A DNA stretch of 64,000 bases from Agelas oroides (taxonomy: Eukaryota; Porifera; Demospongiae; Agelasida; Agelasidae). Numbering within the stretch: the first letter of the stretch is position 1; the number at the start of each line of letters is the position of its first letter. A model generated the notes under the pieces. The model did not search any database. It was not told the DNA's origin and worked only from the letters and a program-made list of their open reading frames with translations. The DNA is taken from NCBI GenBank assembly GCA_949130485.1, contig OX422202.1:913501-977500 (forward strand). The letters are read 5' to 3'. This document shows, piece by piece, positions 22,486-51,381 of the stretch. Position numbers and translations under genes: made by a program.

Positions 22486-25400
22486 ATGGCGCACTTGCAG
22501 CAGTTGTTAGCGCTATGGCTCGTAGCAGCACTAAGGTATAAATTGTGTCTCTGTGCGCATACTATTACCTGTACATACTTACGTGCATGCGTCGCTTGTC
22601 CTCTGCAAATATTTAGTTGTTTTAGTAGCTTATGTAGCGCAAATTGATGTGCTGGAGGGGCGGGGGGCGTTTACCCAGAGGCATAGCTAGTTGCCGCTGC
22701 AGTCGTAAGAGCTAATTTATGCGACTGAGGTTCGAACATTGACGTTCATCTGTGTTTTACTGCATGTGTGCGCGTGAATGACTGCAAAGCTTGGGTGAGG
22801 ATAATCGTGGGTATTTATAACTGTTGAAGTATGCATATCTTGTTATTGGACCGTATGGGCTAGAAAGTTAACTTGAGTTATTTTTATTGAGAAATGTTAA
22901 TATGGTACTGTCTGTCGGTGCACAATTTAAGGCATAAAATTCTGAGTCAGTTGCAAACTAGTTGCTGATTTCATAATCCTGTGGTCTTGGTTCCTATCTA
23001 AACACTGAGTGATTGGGGGTGATATGATCAAACGACCATAATGTACACTGAAAGTAAAAATAACGTGTGTGTGCAGTTTGTAGTAATATTAATCAATTTT
23101 GCATCAAGAGAACATGATTACATCATTTTTGTTGTGCAATAAAATCATCCACTCTTGTCATCTTGCAAGACCATGCAGCAGGCCAGTATTGCACTACCCT
23201 AGTATTAATTTTGCAAGACATTTATACAAGGGACCGACATCTTACATTTTACAGTATTATTAATGCTGTATTGGGTCAGATACACACACTCAAGTACCAA
23301 GGAATTGTGTCAAATCAATGGTCTTGTTCCCAGGCCTCACTTTAAGTGCAATTTTTGCTGTGCTGCAGACAGTGAGTGCTGCATGCTCGAGGACAAGGAA
23401 CGAGTTCACATCTTACACTATCGTCTCATGCCCATGCAGACTCAAGATGGAATCTGCACGAACATGAGACAATTCTTGCATCCTCAGACGGTCTAATCTT
23501 ATTGCTGCTGCATCTCTTGCATTTAGTGCTGGTATTACTGAGGCATCATACCTTGATCGTCCAAGATTTCACTTTTCGGGCAAATTCCAAGCTGATCCCA
23601 ACACGGTCAACAATGACATTAATAACTATCAACCAGACAGTGTCCCTTCCCCCCACTGGAACCCAAATGGCACTGGAGATTTTCGATTCTATGACACAAG
23701 GGTGACCTCTGTTACTTATCTTGATGGCACCCACTCACAAAATGATCCCATAGTGGGCCTACCGGTTCTCAACACTGCTGCTCACACGGCTGGGAAGATT
23801 GTCGACATTGATTTTGAAATTCAGTTGAACAAGAGCCAGCTATGGGGCTACCACACCGGCCTGAACTGGAGAAAGCCTGGTCCAGAACAGTACAATGGCT
23901 TCAAAGGTTATATCACACCATCCTGTCTGGCTAACAATGTCTGGCATCGAGGTATCTGCTTTGAGTACAAGGGGATCCTATCACACTTATACAGTTCCGT
24001 GCTGAAGTCAGTCCTTACTGAAGTAACCTGGGCCGATAAAATTGATTCACCGCTTTTGAAGCAGCTGAGAAGTACCACTATGCCAAAGCATCTTTCTGTT
24101 AGACTAGTTCTCTATTTCTATGTCAATAATAATCATTCCACGACAAATTTCACATTTGGTAATATGCAGGGAACGATTGGACCGGCATTTCCCGATGAGT
24201 CCATTCAGTTCCCAGAGACACGAACACTAAGCTACCAAGAGATAGACCAACCTCCGCCCAGTCTCTTCCCTCACCTAACTCAGTGTCAAGACTGTAAACG
24301 TGATGAGGTAAGAGCCTGGGTCTATGACGTCCCCTTCAGCGTTATTCAAGTCACACAAACATCAAACATCAACAGCTTCCGTGCCAAACTTGTGGCTGAT
24401 TTTGGCAATGCTATCACAATGGACCGGTACCAAAATCTGCTCAACTTGGGGACCCTAGCTCTTGGCGTCTATGACAGAAAACAGCACTGTGTGGAAAACC
24501 TCGGATTTATTGATTACCAGCAAGAAAACTGGCTCCAAACAACCGCTGGAATCCAGGAGTTTCCCAGCTTCCCCAGTGAGTGGGGGCTATCCGAGTTCCT
24601 CACTGATGTTCAACTTGAGGTGCTCCGTACCAACCCAGTTGTGGTGGTCCACATTTCCCACGCTCACCATCCTCACGCCGAGTTCTCCCCAGATCCAGAG
24701 TACCAGCCAGAGATCCAAGTACTAACAAAGGTGGGTTGGTGTGAGTTACCTGTTCACCTACTCTCGTTTCGCCTACTCTCGTTTTGCCTACTTTAGACCA
24801 AAAAGTGGCATTTCGCCTACTCTTAAAAAAATTATATTTGGGCATCAAAGTGATGTAGGAGTCGACTTCCACCAATGCCTGAGTCAAGGGCTGATGTCCA
24901 CCTTGGTGGTGAGTGGACATCAACTGCATTGGGCAAAGATTTCTTCATGGCAGAGGATGGGCAAGGAGAGGATAGGTGGATAATGTTTGCAATGTCTAGG
25001 TTTAGTTGTATTATATATTTCATAGTGTATTTATATTCAAAACAGTACATAAAACTGTTAGAAAGGTCTTTTTTTAAGAGTAGGCGAAACGCCACTTTTT
25101 GGTCAAAAGTAGGCGAAACAGGAGTAGGCGAACAGGGAATATCCCGGTGTGACAATACTCATCTTGTTCCTGGGTAGTTGGGTACACCAGCATTGTAAGT
25201 CAAAACAGCTGGAGGTCTAGCTATGAACAAGGGTACATTTAGATGTGTGAGTATTTTGCCAGAATGATGTGCATGCCATGTACTGCTTCTGAAAATACAC
25301 ACACACACACATGCACGTACACTGTAAAAAAGGAAAGGTTGTTCAATACCTCAGTCAATTGTCTGCATTGTTAAACAGTGGAGTCCCACTGCCTGCTTTA

Positions 25401-27743
25401 GATTCCACACAGATTAAGAACTTGATTTGGCTTTCAGTAAATGTCATGGGAGAATACTTTGCCAATAAAATTGTCCAATCATGTGGCAATGCTAGGGTAT
25501 GAAACTGAGGTAACCAAAAATGGGTTAAAACTACCCACTTTTTCTTACAGTGGTATCCACACATGCACACACGCACACATGCACATATCCACACATGCAC
25601 ACATGCACACATGCACATATCCACACATGCACACACACACACACACACACACCACACACACACATGCACACACACACAGGGTGCCCATGAGATCCCAATA
25701 CGATTCTGTTGGCACCACCCTGACCAGCACCACCACCCTCACCGGCACCACCACCCTCACCTCAGGGTCATACTAAAGGAAGAAGTCGTCTACGTCAGAC
25801 CGTGGAACGAGTTCATCTTCCGCATGAACCACGGAGAGGAGAACATACTGAAACTGCTTGTTACCAAGTATGGCCGTCCTCTTGGAAACGGGGCAGCTGT
25901 GAACCTATTTGCAAGTGTGCCAAGAGAGCCTTCTGATGGAGTGACAATAATACCAAATAAGGAAGTTGAAACTGACAAACACGGTATCGCAACTTTCAAG
26001 TTAAGAGCTAACTGTGTTGGACAGCCTAGAAAGGAAATTAATCTGGACGGACAGGTCTATAGTTTTCTTTACAATGTCACTGTCGAACAAGATGCGGACA
26101 TGGACAATGATGTCATTGGCTTAGACAAGAATCCACAGAAACTAACAGCCATAAACGAAGTGACTGTCCTTGTTTTTAGCAATGTTTCTTACGAACGACC
26201 GTACACGTGGGTAGACGACGTACAACCTATATTCCAACAGTTTGCTCAGCTGTTCCCCGTTATGAATCAGGTGCTAGATCTGTCCTACTATAGGGACGTC
26301 AAACGATATGCTAATTCAATCCACCATGTTCTAAGTCTCAATGTCCACCACCCGAGTTATATGCCCGTTACACGAGATCTCTCAAAAGCTAAGCGAGAAA
26401 TGATCCTTGAGTGGTTGGAAAACGGATGTCCTTATGACAGAGATGGAAAAACGCCTCCACACAAACATCGCAAGTGTGTCCCTGCGGCAGCAACGTGGGA
26501 GGAGGAGAACCAGTTAGCCAAAGAGCCTCCCCCTCCCCTTCCAAAGTCCTGCAAGGAGGGTTTCAGAGCGCACACACTTCCCGTGGATAGCTACAGTGAG
26601 AATGTAGCAAAGTACACCCCGGCAAGAAACTTGTCTGTAGACAAATCAATAGCCGCTTTTGGCCATCACTGGGATTGTATGGACGTAGATTGGTTGCAAA
26701 TGGCATTCCTAGAGAAACACACCATTCATGACCTTCACTGCTTGCTCCAAACTGCCATCCGACTCGAGTTCTCCACCATCCCTCCTTACCTCACTGCCCT
26801 GTTCTCGATCGTTGACGGCTGCAACCGTGAGGTCGAGAGACTCATTCGCAGTGTCGTGATGCAGGAGATGCTACATATGGCTCAAGCAGCAAACCTCCTA
26901 ATTGCTCTGGGGGGAAACCCTGTCATTAACAGTGAGAACTTTGTCCCCACCTACCCCGGTCGACTACCAGGAGGGGTTCTTCCAAACTTAAGAGTACACT
27001 TACGAAAAGCAACAAAAAAACACATCCACCGCAACTTCATGGCCATTGAGTACCCACGAAAAACCAACATAGGGTTTCCTCACCCGATAGTGCATGAGAA
27101 CACCATTGGAGAATTCTACGCTTTCATTAGACGAACAATGCGCAAATTGTACTGGGAACACAAGCATGAAGGAAAAGAATTGTTTTGTAAAGGGAGCTGC
27201 GTTAAAAACCAAGTCCGATGGCCAACAGCCCACCAAGACACGTACGGAGGAACACTATACATTGTGAAAGACCTTGAAACAGCCAATGAGGCGATTCGGG
27301 AGATTATCGAGCAGGGTGAAGGGGTGGGGCCATTTGACCCAAGTGACGGTCTGGGTGACCAATTGGCCCACTACTACAAATTCGCAGAGATCGTATGTGG
27401 ACACAAACTAAAAGACACGGATGGAACATACGAATTTAATGGTGCGAATATTGAGTTAGACGAAGCGGGAGTGTATCGCATGAGAGATGATCCAAGCATT
27501 AAAAATTTGGAAAAAGACACAAACGCTTATCACTTCTCGAAAGTTTTCAACGAGATTTACCGACAGTTACTGAACAGGCTACATGAGACGTTCAACGGTA
27601 AACCCGAGGGGTTCCGTGACTCGGTCAGTATAATGTGGTCCCTCAAGATGTACGCAAAGAGACTTATGACGATTCCCGTGGGTGAGTGTCAACCAGAAGG
27701 GCTGTGTGAAATAGCAGGACCTTCGTGGGAACTGAACACATAG
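22486..27743 (+). CDS. secreted VioB-like protein with ferritin-fold domain (iminophenyl-pyruvate dimer synthase family)
   Basis: Full-length homologue of the bacterial VioB/RebD family, whose members couple two indole-3-pyruvate imines in violacein and rebeccamycin synthesis. Exons: 22486-22535, 23527-24730, then about 25680-27743, about 1105 residues. A hydrophobic leader MAHLQQLLALWLVAAL joins across the first intron to SAGITEASYLDRPRFHFSGK; the LDRPRFHFSG block matches the VioB N-terminus (LDFPRIHFRG). The ferritin-like domain has RLEFSTIPPYL near residue 780, QEMLHMAQAANLLIALGG near 812 and HYYKFAEIVCGH near 988, which provide carboxylate/His metal ligands. The acceptor of the last exon is uncertain: 25680, or about 25774 after a His-rich segment. 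Substrate in an animal is unknown; the leader implies secretion or a lumenal site. Confidence 0.8.
24749..25136. mobile_element. MITE with repeated GCCTACT ends, VioB-like intron 2
   Basis: Inverted arms of about 65-80 bp: CCTGTTCACCTACTCTCG on the left, the inverse of CCTGTTCGCCTACTCCTG on the right. Each arm contains TTTCGCCTACTC several times and ACCAAAAAGTGGC once. A related end lies at about 59733-59785. Confidence 0.85.
25560..25679 (+). repeat. CA-rich low-complexity tract before the last VioB-like exon
   Basis: Repeats of CACACATGCACA. It extends the downstream open frame with His/Thr residues that are unlikely to be coding. Confidence 0.85.
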
Positions 27744-27884
27744 AGCGGATGAATGTTTTTTTTTGCCATGTAGAACGATGTACCAGTGTGCAAGAATTGG
27801 ATCAATTTTTATAAGAGACAATATGACATTAATTTTACAGGGGTTTGTAAAAAATGAAAAGTTTTGCAACATGATTTTGTCAAG

Positions 27885-30762
<2,878 letters not shown>

Positions 30763-30858
30763 CCTGCCAGCTCATACAAGCCTAACCACACACGTGCAAT
30801 GAGCGGCGCGCGCTACCTAGCCAGATCAGTCTAGGAACCAGGACACGACGATTCAAAA
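30763..30858. promoter_or_regulatory. ACAT2/NDUFB4 bidirectional promoter
   Basis: Only 96 bp separate the start codons. It contains GCGGCGCGCGC, and the NDUFB4 start lies in AAAATGGCGG, a YY1-like context. Role inferred. Confidence 0.6.
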
Positions 30859-31253
30859 ATGGCGGACTACCAGTACCCGAAGATTGTCCGAAGACCAGCA
30901 AAACCTCCAGAACGACAAGGATTGATAGAGGTGAGGCAGAGTAGCAAGAAGAATCTAACTCATATGTAGAAAGCCTGCGAAGATTACAAGCATCCTTCAT
31001 TGCTACCCACCATGTTGAGGTCTAGGTATTTACCTCCCCCCCTTCACTATTTCGCACACTCACATACACACAGCGCTCAAATGCCATTGAAAAGTGGGGG
31101 AGGATGCGAGAAACAACAGTGGAACATTTCAAATTTACCCCAAGAACCTCAGCATATGCCATCCTTTGGGGGTTCCTGGTACCATTCACTCTTTTCAACC
31201 TGATACGCTGGGAACGAAAATGGAAGGAGAGAGATCGGCCCTCCAACTCATAG
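30859..31253 (+). CDS. NDUFB4: NADH dehydrogenase 1 beta subcomplex subunit 4-like
   Basis: Accessory subunit of the membrane arm of mitochondrial complex I. Exons 30859-30930 and 31074-31253, giving 83 residues, clearly shorter than human NDUFB4 (129), with the difference at the N-terminus. RQGLIE matches human RRGLIEN; FKFTPRTSAYAILWGFLVPF matches the FRPTPKNSLMGAL and membrane segment; the tail WERKWKERDRPSN matches TERDRKEK. One transmembrane helix. Identity rests on these short matches, so it is less certain than neighbouring calls. Confidence 0.7.
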
Positions 31254-31461
31254 CTAACACTTCATCACAGCCACACATGTATATAAGACTGTCCAATTTG
31301 TATTGGTTGAAAGCGCCCAATATCACCATTAGTGAGAAATTTATGTACAATATAATGCTCACATAATTATGATAAACTTTCACTATGTATAATGTACATA
31401 TGTACAAATTAAAAGTAGTGTTACAAAGTAAATAATAAATTGACTTTTCCGGTACTGTATG

Positions 31462-31927
31462 TTAGTGACCCCTTCTCCCTCTAACACCCATCTCTTTCAG
31501 CATCTGATGCCGCTGAACGTAAAGTTCACAACGCCGAATGATCCTTTGCAATCTTGCTTCAGCTTTCTGCTTCTCTCTGAGAGATTCTTGTTCAGTATCA
31601 TCTTCCTCAACTGCCTGGGACGTTGTCCGCATCTTAGCCAGTTGGAGCTGAAGTGCTGCTAACTCATTCTATGAAGGAGAGGAGCCATTTGTGACTGACT
31701 GACTGAGAGACGAGAATGAAAATCTGTTTCCTCACCTCCATGGTAGCATGTTCCTTGTTAGCCTGGTGCACTTGGGCTTCTATCTTGCCTCTTCTTTCCT
31801 ATGTGTTATAGCAAGAGTATTGCTGGTTGCCCTCCTGCATGGAGTTGATAATGGCTGGTGCAGTTTGCTTACTTCAACTGCCTTGTGCTGTGTGTTAAAT
31901 ACCTCCTCCTTGGTTTGTTCATACTCG

Positions 31928-32019
<92 letters not shown>

Positions 32020-34388
32020 ATGCAGCAAGGGTAGAGTGACAGTCTGCAGCAATGGAGAAGCAACAAAATGGATCCATACCCAAAGAAGAACTGCCAACTT
32101 ACGTCAGTTTTGTCGCCATTTCATCTTTCTCTCCGCTAATCTCTGCCATTCGACCCCTCACTTCCTTTCCTGTCTTCTCCAACTGTGTAGCAGCGAGTTG
32201 ATTCATCCGCTTCAACTGGACAACATGAGCCTGTGTTGGCAGCTGGGCAGCATCAGGTGGCGGTGGAGTGGGGACTGAGGAGGAAGAGGAGGTCAGGACA
32301 GCACTGGGGTTGGAGATGAGGGTGTGGATTGTGGACACAGTCTCCACGTACCTAGCCCTCTGGGAAGAAATAAACAAACAACAATTTAGTTAACTAAAAC
32401 TAAAATGCGTTTTAGTAAGGCATAAGTAAACTAGAATTGATGTTGTCTTAGTCCGTTAATTAAAAACTACAACTGAACCAGTTTGAACTCACCCACTAAT
32501 GGCAGTTAACTACAAGGATGTAGTAATTAAACAAAAACTAAACTAACAATTTGAACTTGTAGCCTAATTAAACTAAAACTAAACTACAAACATACACTAA
32601 ACAAATGCAAGGTGTATATACCGTTGCTATGCAATTTTAAACTGTAGCATAAACTCACAGGTTGCGGGGTGTATCTTATTGAAGGGTCCATTTAATTTTT
32701 TTAAAAGTATCACAGTGGCCTTATGATTGTTCAAGACATTTTTTGTCATCTAGCAACTCATCCCATTCCCTCATTCTCTCTAGACTTGTTCAACAAAAAC
32801 TTGCAACAAGAGGCCTTGCTGTTCTACAGTCACCTAGTGTTAGAATTTCTTAACTGCGTGTGGTAGCATTTTCCCTCACCATGTCGACCAGATCATTGTT
32901 GATCTTCAGTGCTTTGTGTTGCAGCTGCTCCTTCTGCTCTGCTGCAGACTTGAGTGCCTTATCAAGATGAACCATCTGTGACTGAGGAGAGAGGAGGATG
33001 GTGACCCACTTGTTTCTATCCCTGTATTCTCACGAGACCACTACCTGCAACTCCTCATACTGTTTGATGTTCTTCATGCGTTGCAGGTAGGCCAGATCAT
33101 TCTCCGTGCACACCAGTCCTGGTAGAACGCCTGTATTCACACAAAGAGAGGAACACGTTAAACAACAAACATCAATAGTGACTCATCACTACCTTTGTAT
33201 GCTGTAGAGATGGGTGGGGAGACCACTGGTTGGTTGTCGGTGATGGCTGGGAAGGCTGCTGGTTGGCTACTGGTGATGGCTGGGGAGACCACTGCTGGTT
33301 GGTTCCCCATCACAGGAGGTGAGGTAAGGCAGACCGACTCTAAACTGATGTCACCATGGTGCAAATCATCTTCAGTCATACCCTCCGATATCAACATGGT
33401 TGGACTTTGACCCACATTTCCAATTTGTTGATTGTTACTCGCTATTTCATCGGTTGTACCCTGGGCTGGTGTAAGAAGAGGGTGCAGCTCTCCACTGCAG
33501 CCTCCATCATATTCTGTCATCGCAAGTCTCTCCTGGGTAGTAGCAGCAGTGATGACAGGAGTTCGAGGTATTTCCCATCGTGGTGGAGGTGGGACCAGGT
33601 CTACCAAGTCCTTTGCAACACTGGAATCAAGAACACCTCTCCCTGGGCGTGAAGGGCTCCCAGTTTGTTTAGATGTGACTGGATTCTTACTAGTGAATTG
33701 CTTTGGGGGAGGAGTACGCTTCAGCGTCCGCCTTGGTGTGAAACACTCGTGTTGCACCTGTTGTGCATTGCTAACCCCTAACACTCCTTCCTTGGTCGTG
33801 GACTCAATGTAGTCCTCCAGTTTCTTCTTTGGCTTGACTCTCAGCTGTTGTGGTGAGCTACTTCCACGTATATCCCTCTTTGAGAAAGTCTGTGAGGTGG
33901 TGTTGACAGCTGGCATAGGCTCCATTGGGGGAGACAAGTGGGCGGGAGAGGGAGGTGGGGTTCGTTTGAGGATCCTCCTTGGTGTGAAGCACTCATCCTG
34001 ATAGCCACGCTGAGAGAAAGAAGGGTCTAGGACCTCAAGTACATTATGAAGCCATGGCTCAGTCCCACCATCCAGTTTTAGTATTAACAAAAATTGGACA
34101 ATGGCAAAGACTGCTGTTGCTAAGGTATACAGACATGCCTTGTACATACCTGATTGGTAGGTGTCACGGGTGCATGTGGTGTGTTCTCAGACCAGGGCGT
34201 GAGGGCTGGTCTTCTAGCCTGTGTGTGAAGTAGTCTTGCTAGTGTCTGAGCTAAGGTTCACACTGCAGTCAAGAGCGTATATCTGGAAGAGGGAAGACTG
34301 CCCCTCGCCTATTCGCTCTTGACTGGAACTCTACACTGACCTGTGGCTTTCTTCTAGAGCGCGGTGTAGCACGATTTTCCAGAGACAT
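31462..34388 (-). CDS. Ser/Thr-Pro-rich coiled-coil protein, not recognised
   Basis: Nine exons: 34341-34388, 34150-34218, 33193-34009, 33045-33130, 32880-32981, 32103-32359, 31873-31927, 31736-31798, 31462-31668; phases agree and give 567 residues. The N-terminal 320 residues are Pro-rich with many S/T-P sites and basic flanks (ATPRSRRKPQ, RRPALTPWSENTPHAPVTP). A motif is repeated: ECFTPRRILKRTPPP and ECFTPRRTLKRTPPP. The C-terminal 240 residues are charged coiled coil (QYEELQSQMVHLDKALK, KNELAALQLQLAKM). This shape is typical of CDK-regulated mitotic or centrosomal proteins, but I cannot assign a family. Its start codon points toward CTP synthase, which is transcribed the same way 199 bp upstream. 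Confidence 0.75.
31930..32018. repeat. (TG)n microsatellite, about 89 bp
   Basis: Pure dinucleotide run adjacent to the acceptor of exon 7 of the coiled-coil gene; source of spurious Val-Cys and Thr-His frames. Confidence 0.97.
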
Positions 34389-34587
34389 TTTCCTAAACGT
34401 TCAAATTGACCGCTTCAATGCATCACGTGCCTGTTGTTACTGTACTTTGACCTTGAACTTTTTGAGTAGGAGGGTGAATGTACATGAGAACTTGAGATGG
34501 GAGAATATAGCTACGTGCAGAAATTTTAAAATGTAATCAGACTGTGAAAGAAAGTGAGTCTTTTATTGTGCACATAATTAGAACAGT

Positions 34588-41998
<7,411 letters not shown>

Positions 41999-42281
41999 TA
42001 CACTTCCCGCCAAAATAATTTTTGTGCACACTGTACCAGGAAAGAAATACGAAGTGCCCTTGCTTTAGTGAACAGGTAGCTTGTCCGTTCTCCACTGGTA
42101 CTGCGACCTGCTCTCCACCACAGCAAAGAGACTACCGTTTGACCGCAACTTGTGTCAGTTGACAAAGTTGTAAAAAAAAAAGGCGCCCACATCCATCCGT
42201 AGTTATGTAAATTGGCGCCATGTGGTCCTATAATCATGGCGTAAATGAACAGGAGCTTACCTTTTCTCTAGAGGCTGAGAA
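41999..42281. promoter_or_regulatory. CTPS1/MCM8 bidirectional promoter
   Basis: 283 bp between divergent start codons. Contains TTGGCGCC and GGCGCC, E2F-like sites fitting two S-phase genes, but no TATA box. Inferred. Confidence 0.6.
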
Positions 42282-50685
<8,404 letters not shown>

Positions 50686-51381
50686 CTACAGTCGAGCAGT
50701 GCTAGGCGGACAATTGTCAAGAAATCAAGGTGATCAGCAATATCATGCTCTGTTAGTCTCTCAGTGTATTTGACTCTGTTAGATGCTCCTATCTGCCAAT
50801 CACTCGACATATTGAAGACATCAAGCTCAATCTAATGATCAGAAACTATCTCACATTCTCTGATAGACATAATATATCAAATGTATCATGTATGTTTGTA
50901 TCATTCATGGTTACATAGCCAGCCCCTCAGTGTATTTGATGTTCCTATATGTCAGCCATGAATCTGAATCAGATATTTATACATCAGCCTCATTCCCACT
51001 ATCCAGTTTTTGATACTGTAAGTATTCATAAGACTGGATGGTGACGAAGGCCAGGAGGACAATTAGACTAGACATGATGCAGGCTCAGTGTGCATGCAGA
51101 GCTCTACATCAATGCATTCCCATGCCTCCTCAGTTCCAATTTGTGATTCACTTGCGCTCAGGTAGCAATTGCCTGCAAACAAGGCCATGCCATAGTAGTC
51201 TCATTCCCAGACCACACACTGGGTGGGGTCTGGGAATGAGACTACTCAGAGTTTGATAGAATATCAATGCAGCTATCAACTGGTCATATTACAATAGCAT
51301 CATGTGTTTACTACAAAATAAATATTGCATCATCTTGGATACCTGTACCAATTTATTACATCATTAAGCATGTATGTTGTT
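50686..51381. other. MCM8/FDX2 convergent spacer
   Basis: No gene. Foldbacks at about 50986-51069 and at 51198-51244 (TAGTCTCATTCCCAGACC to GGTCTGGGAATGAGACTA). Confidence 0.7.

Noticed and set aside
23371-23496. Possible extra exon of the VioB-like gene (SECCMLEDKERVHILHYR...)
   Set aside because: Including it leaves phase 0 before an exon that needs phase 2. Joining 22535 directly to 23527 keeps phase and yields a good leader peptide.
31780-32097. Frames rich in Thr-His or Cys-Val
   Set aside because: Products of the (TG)n microsatellite.
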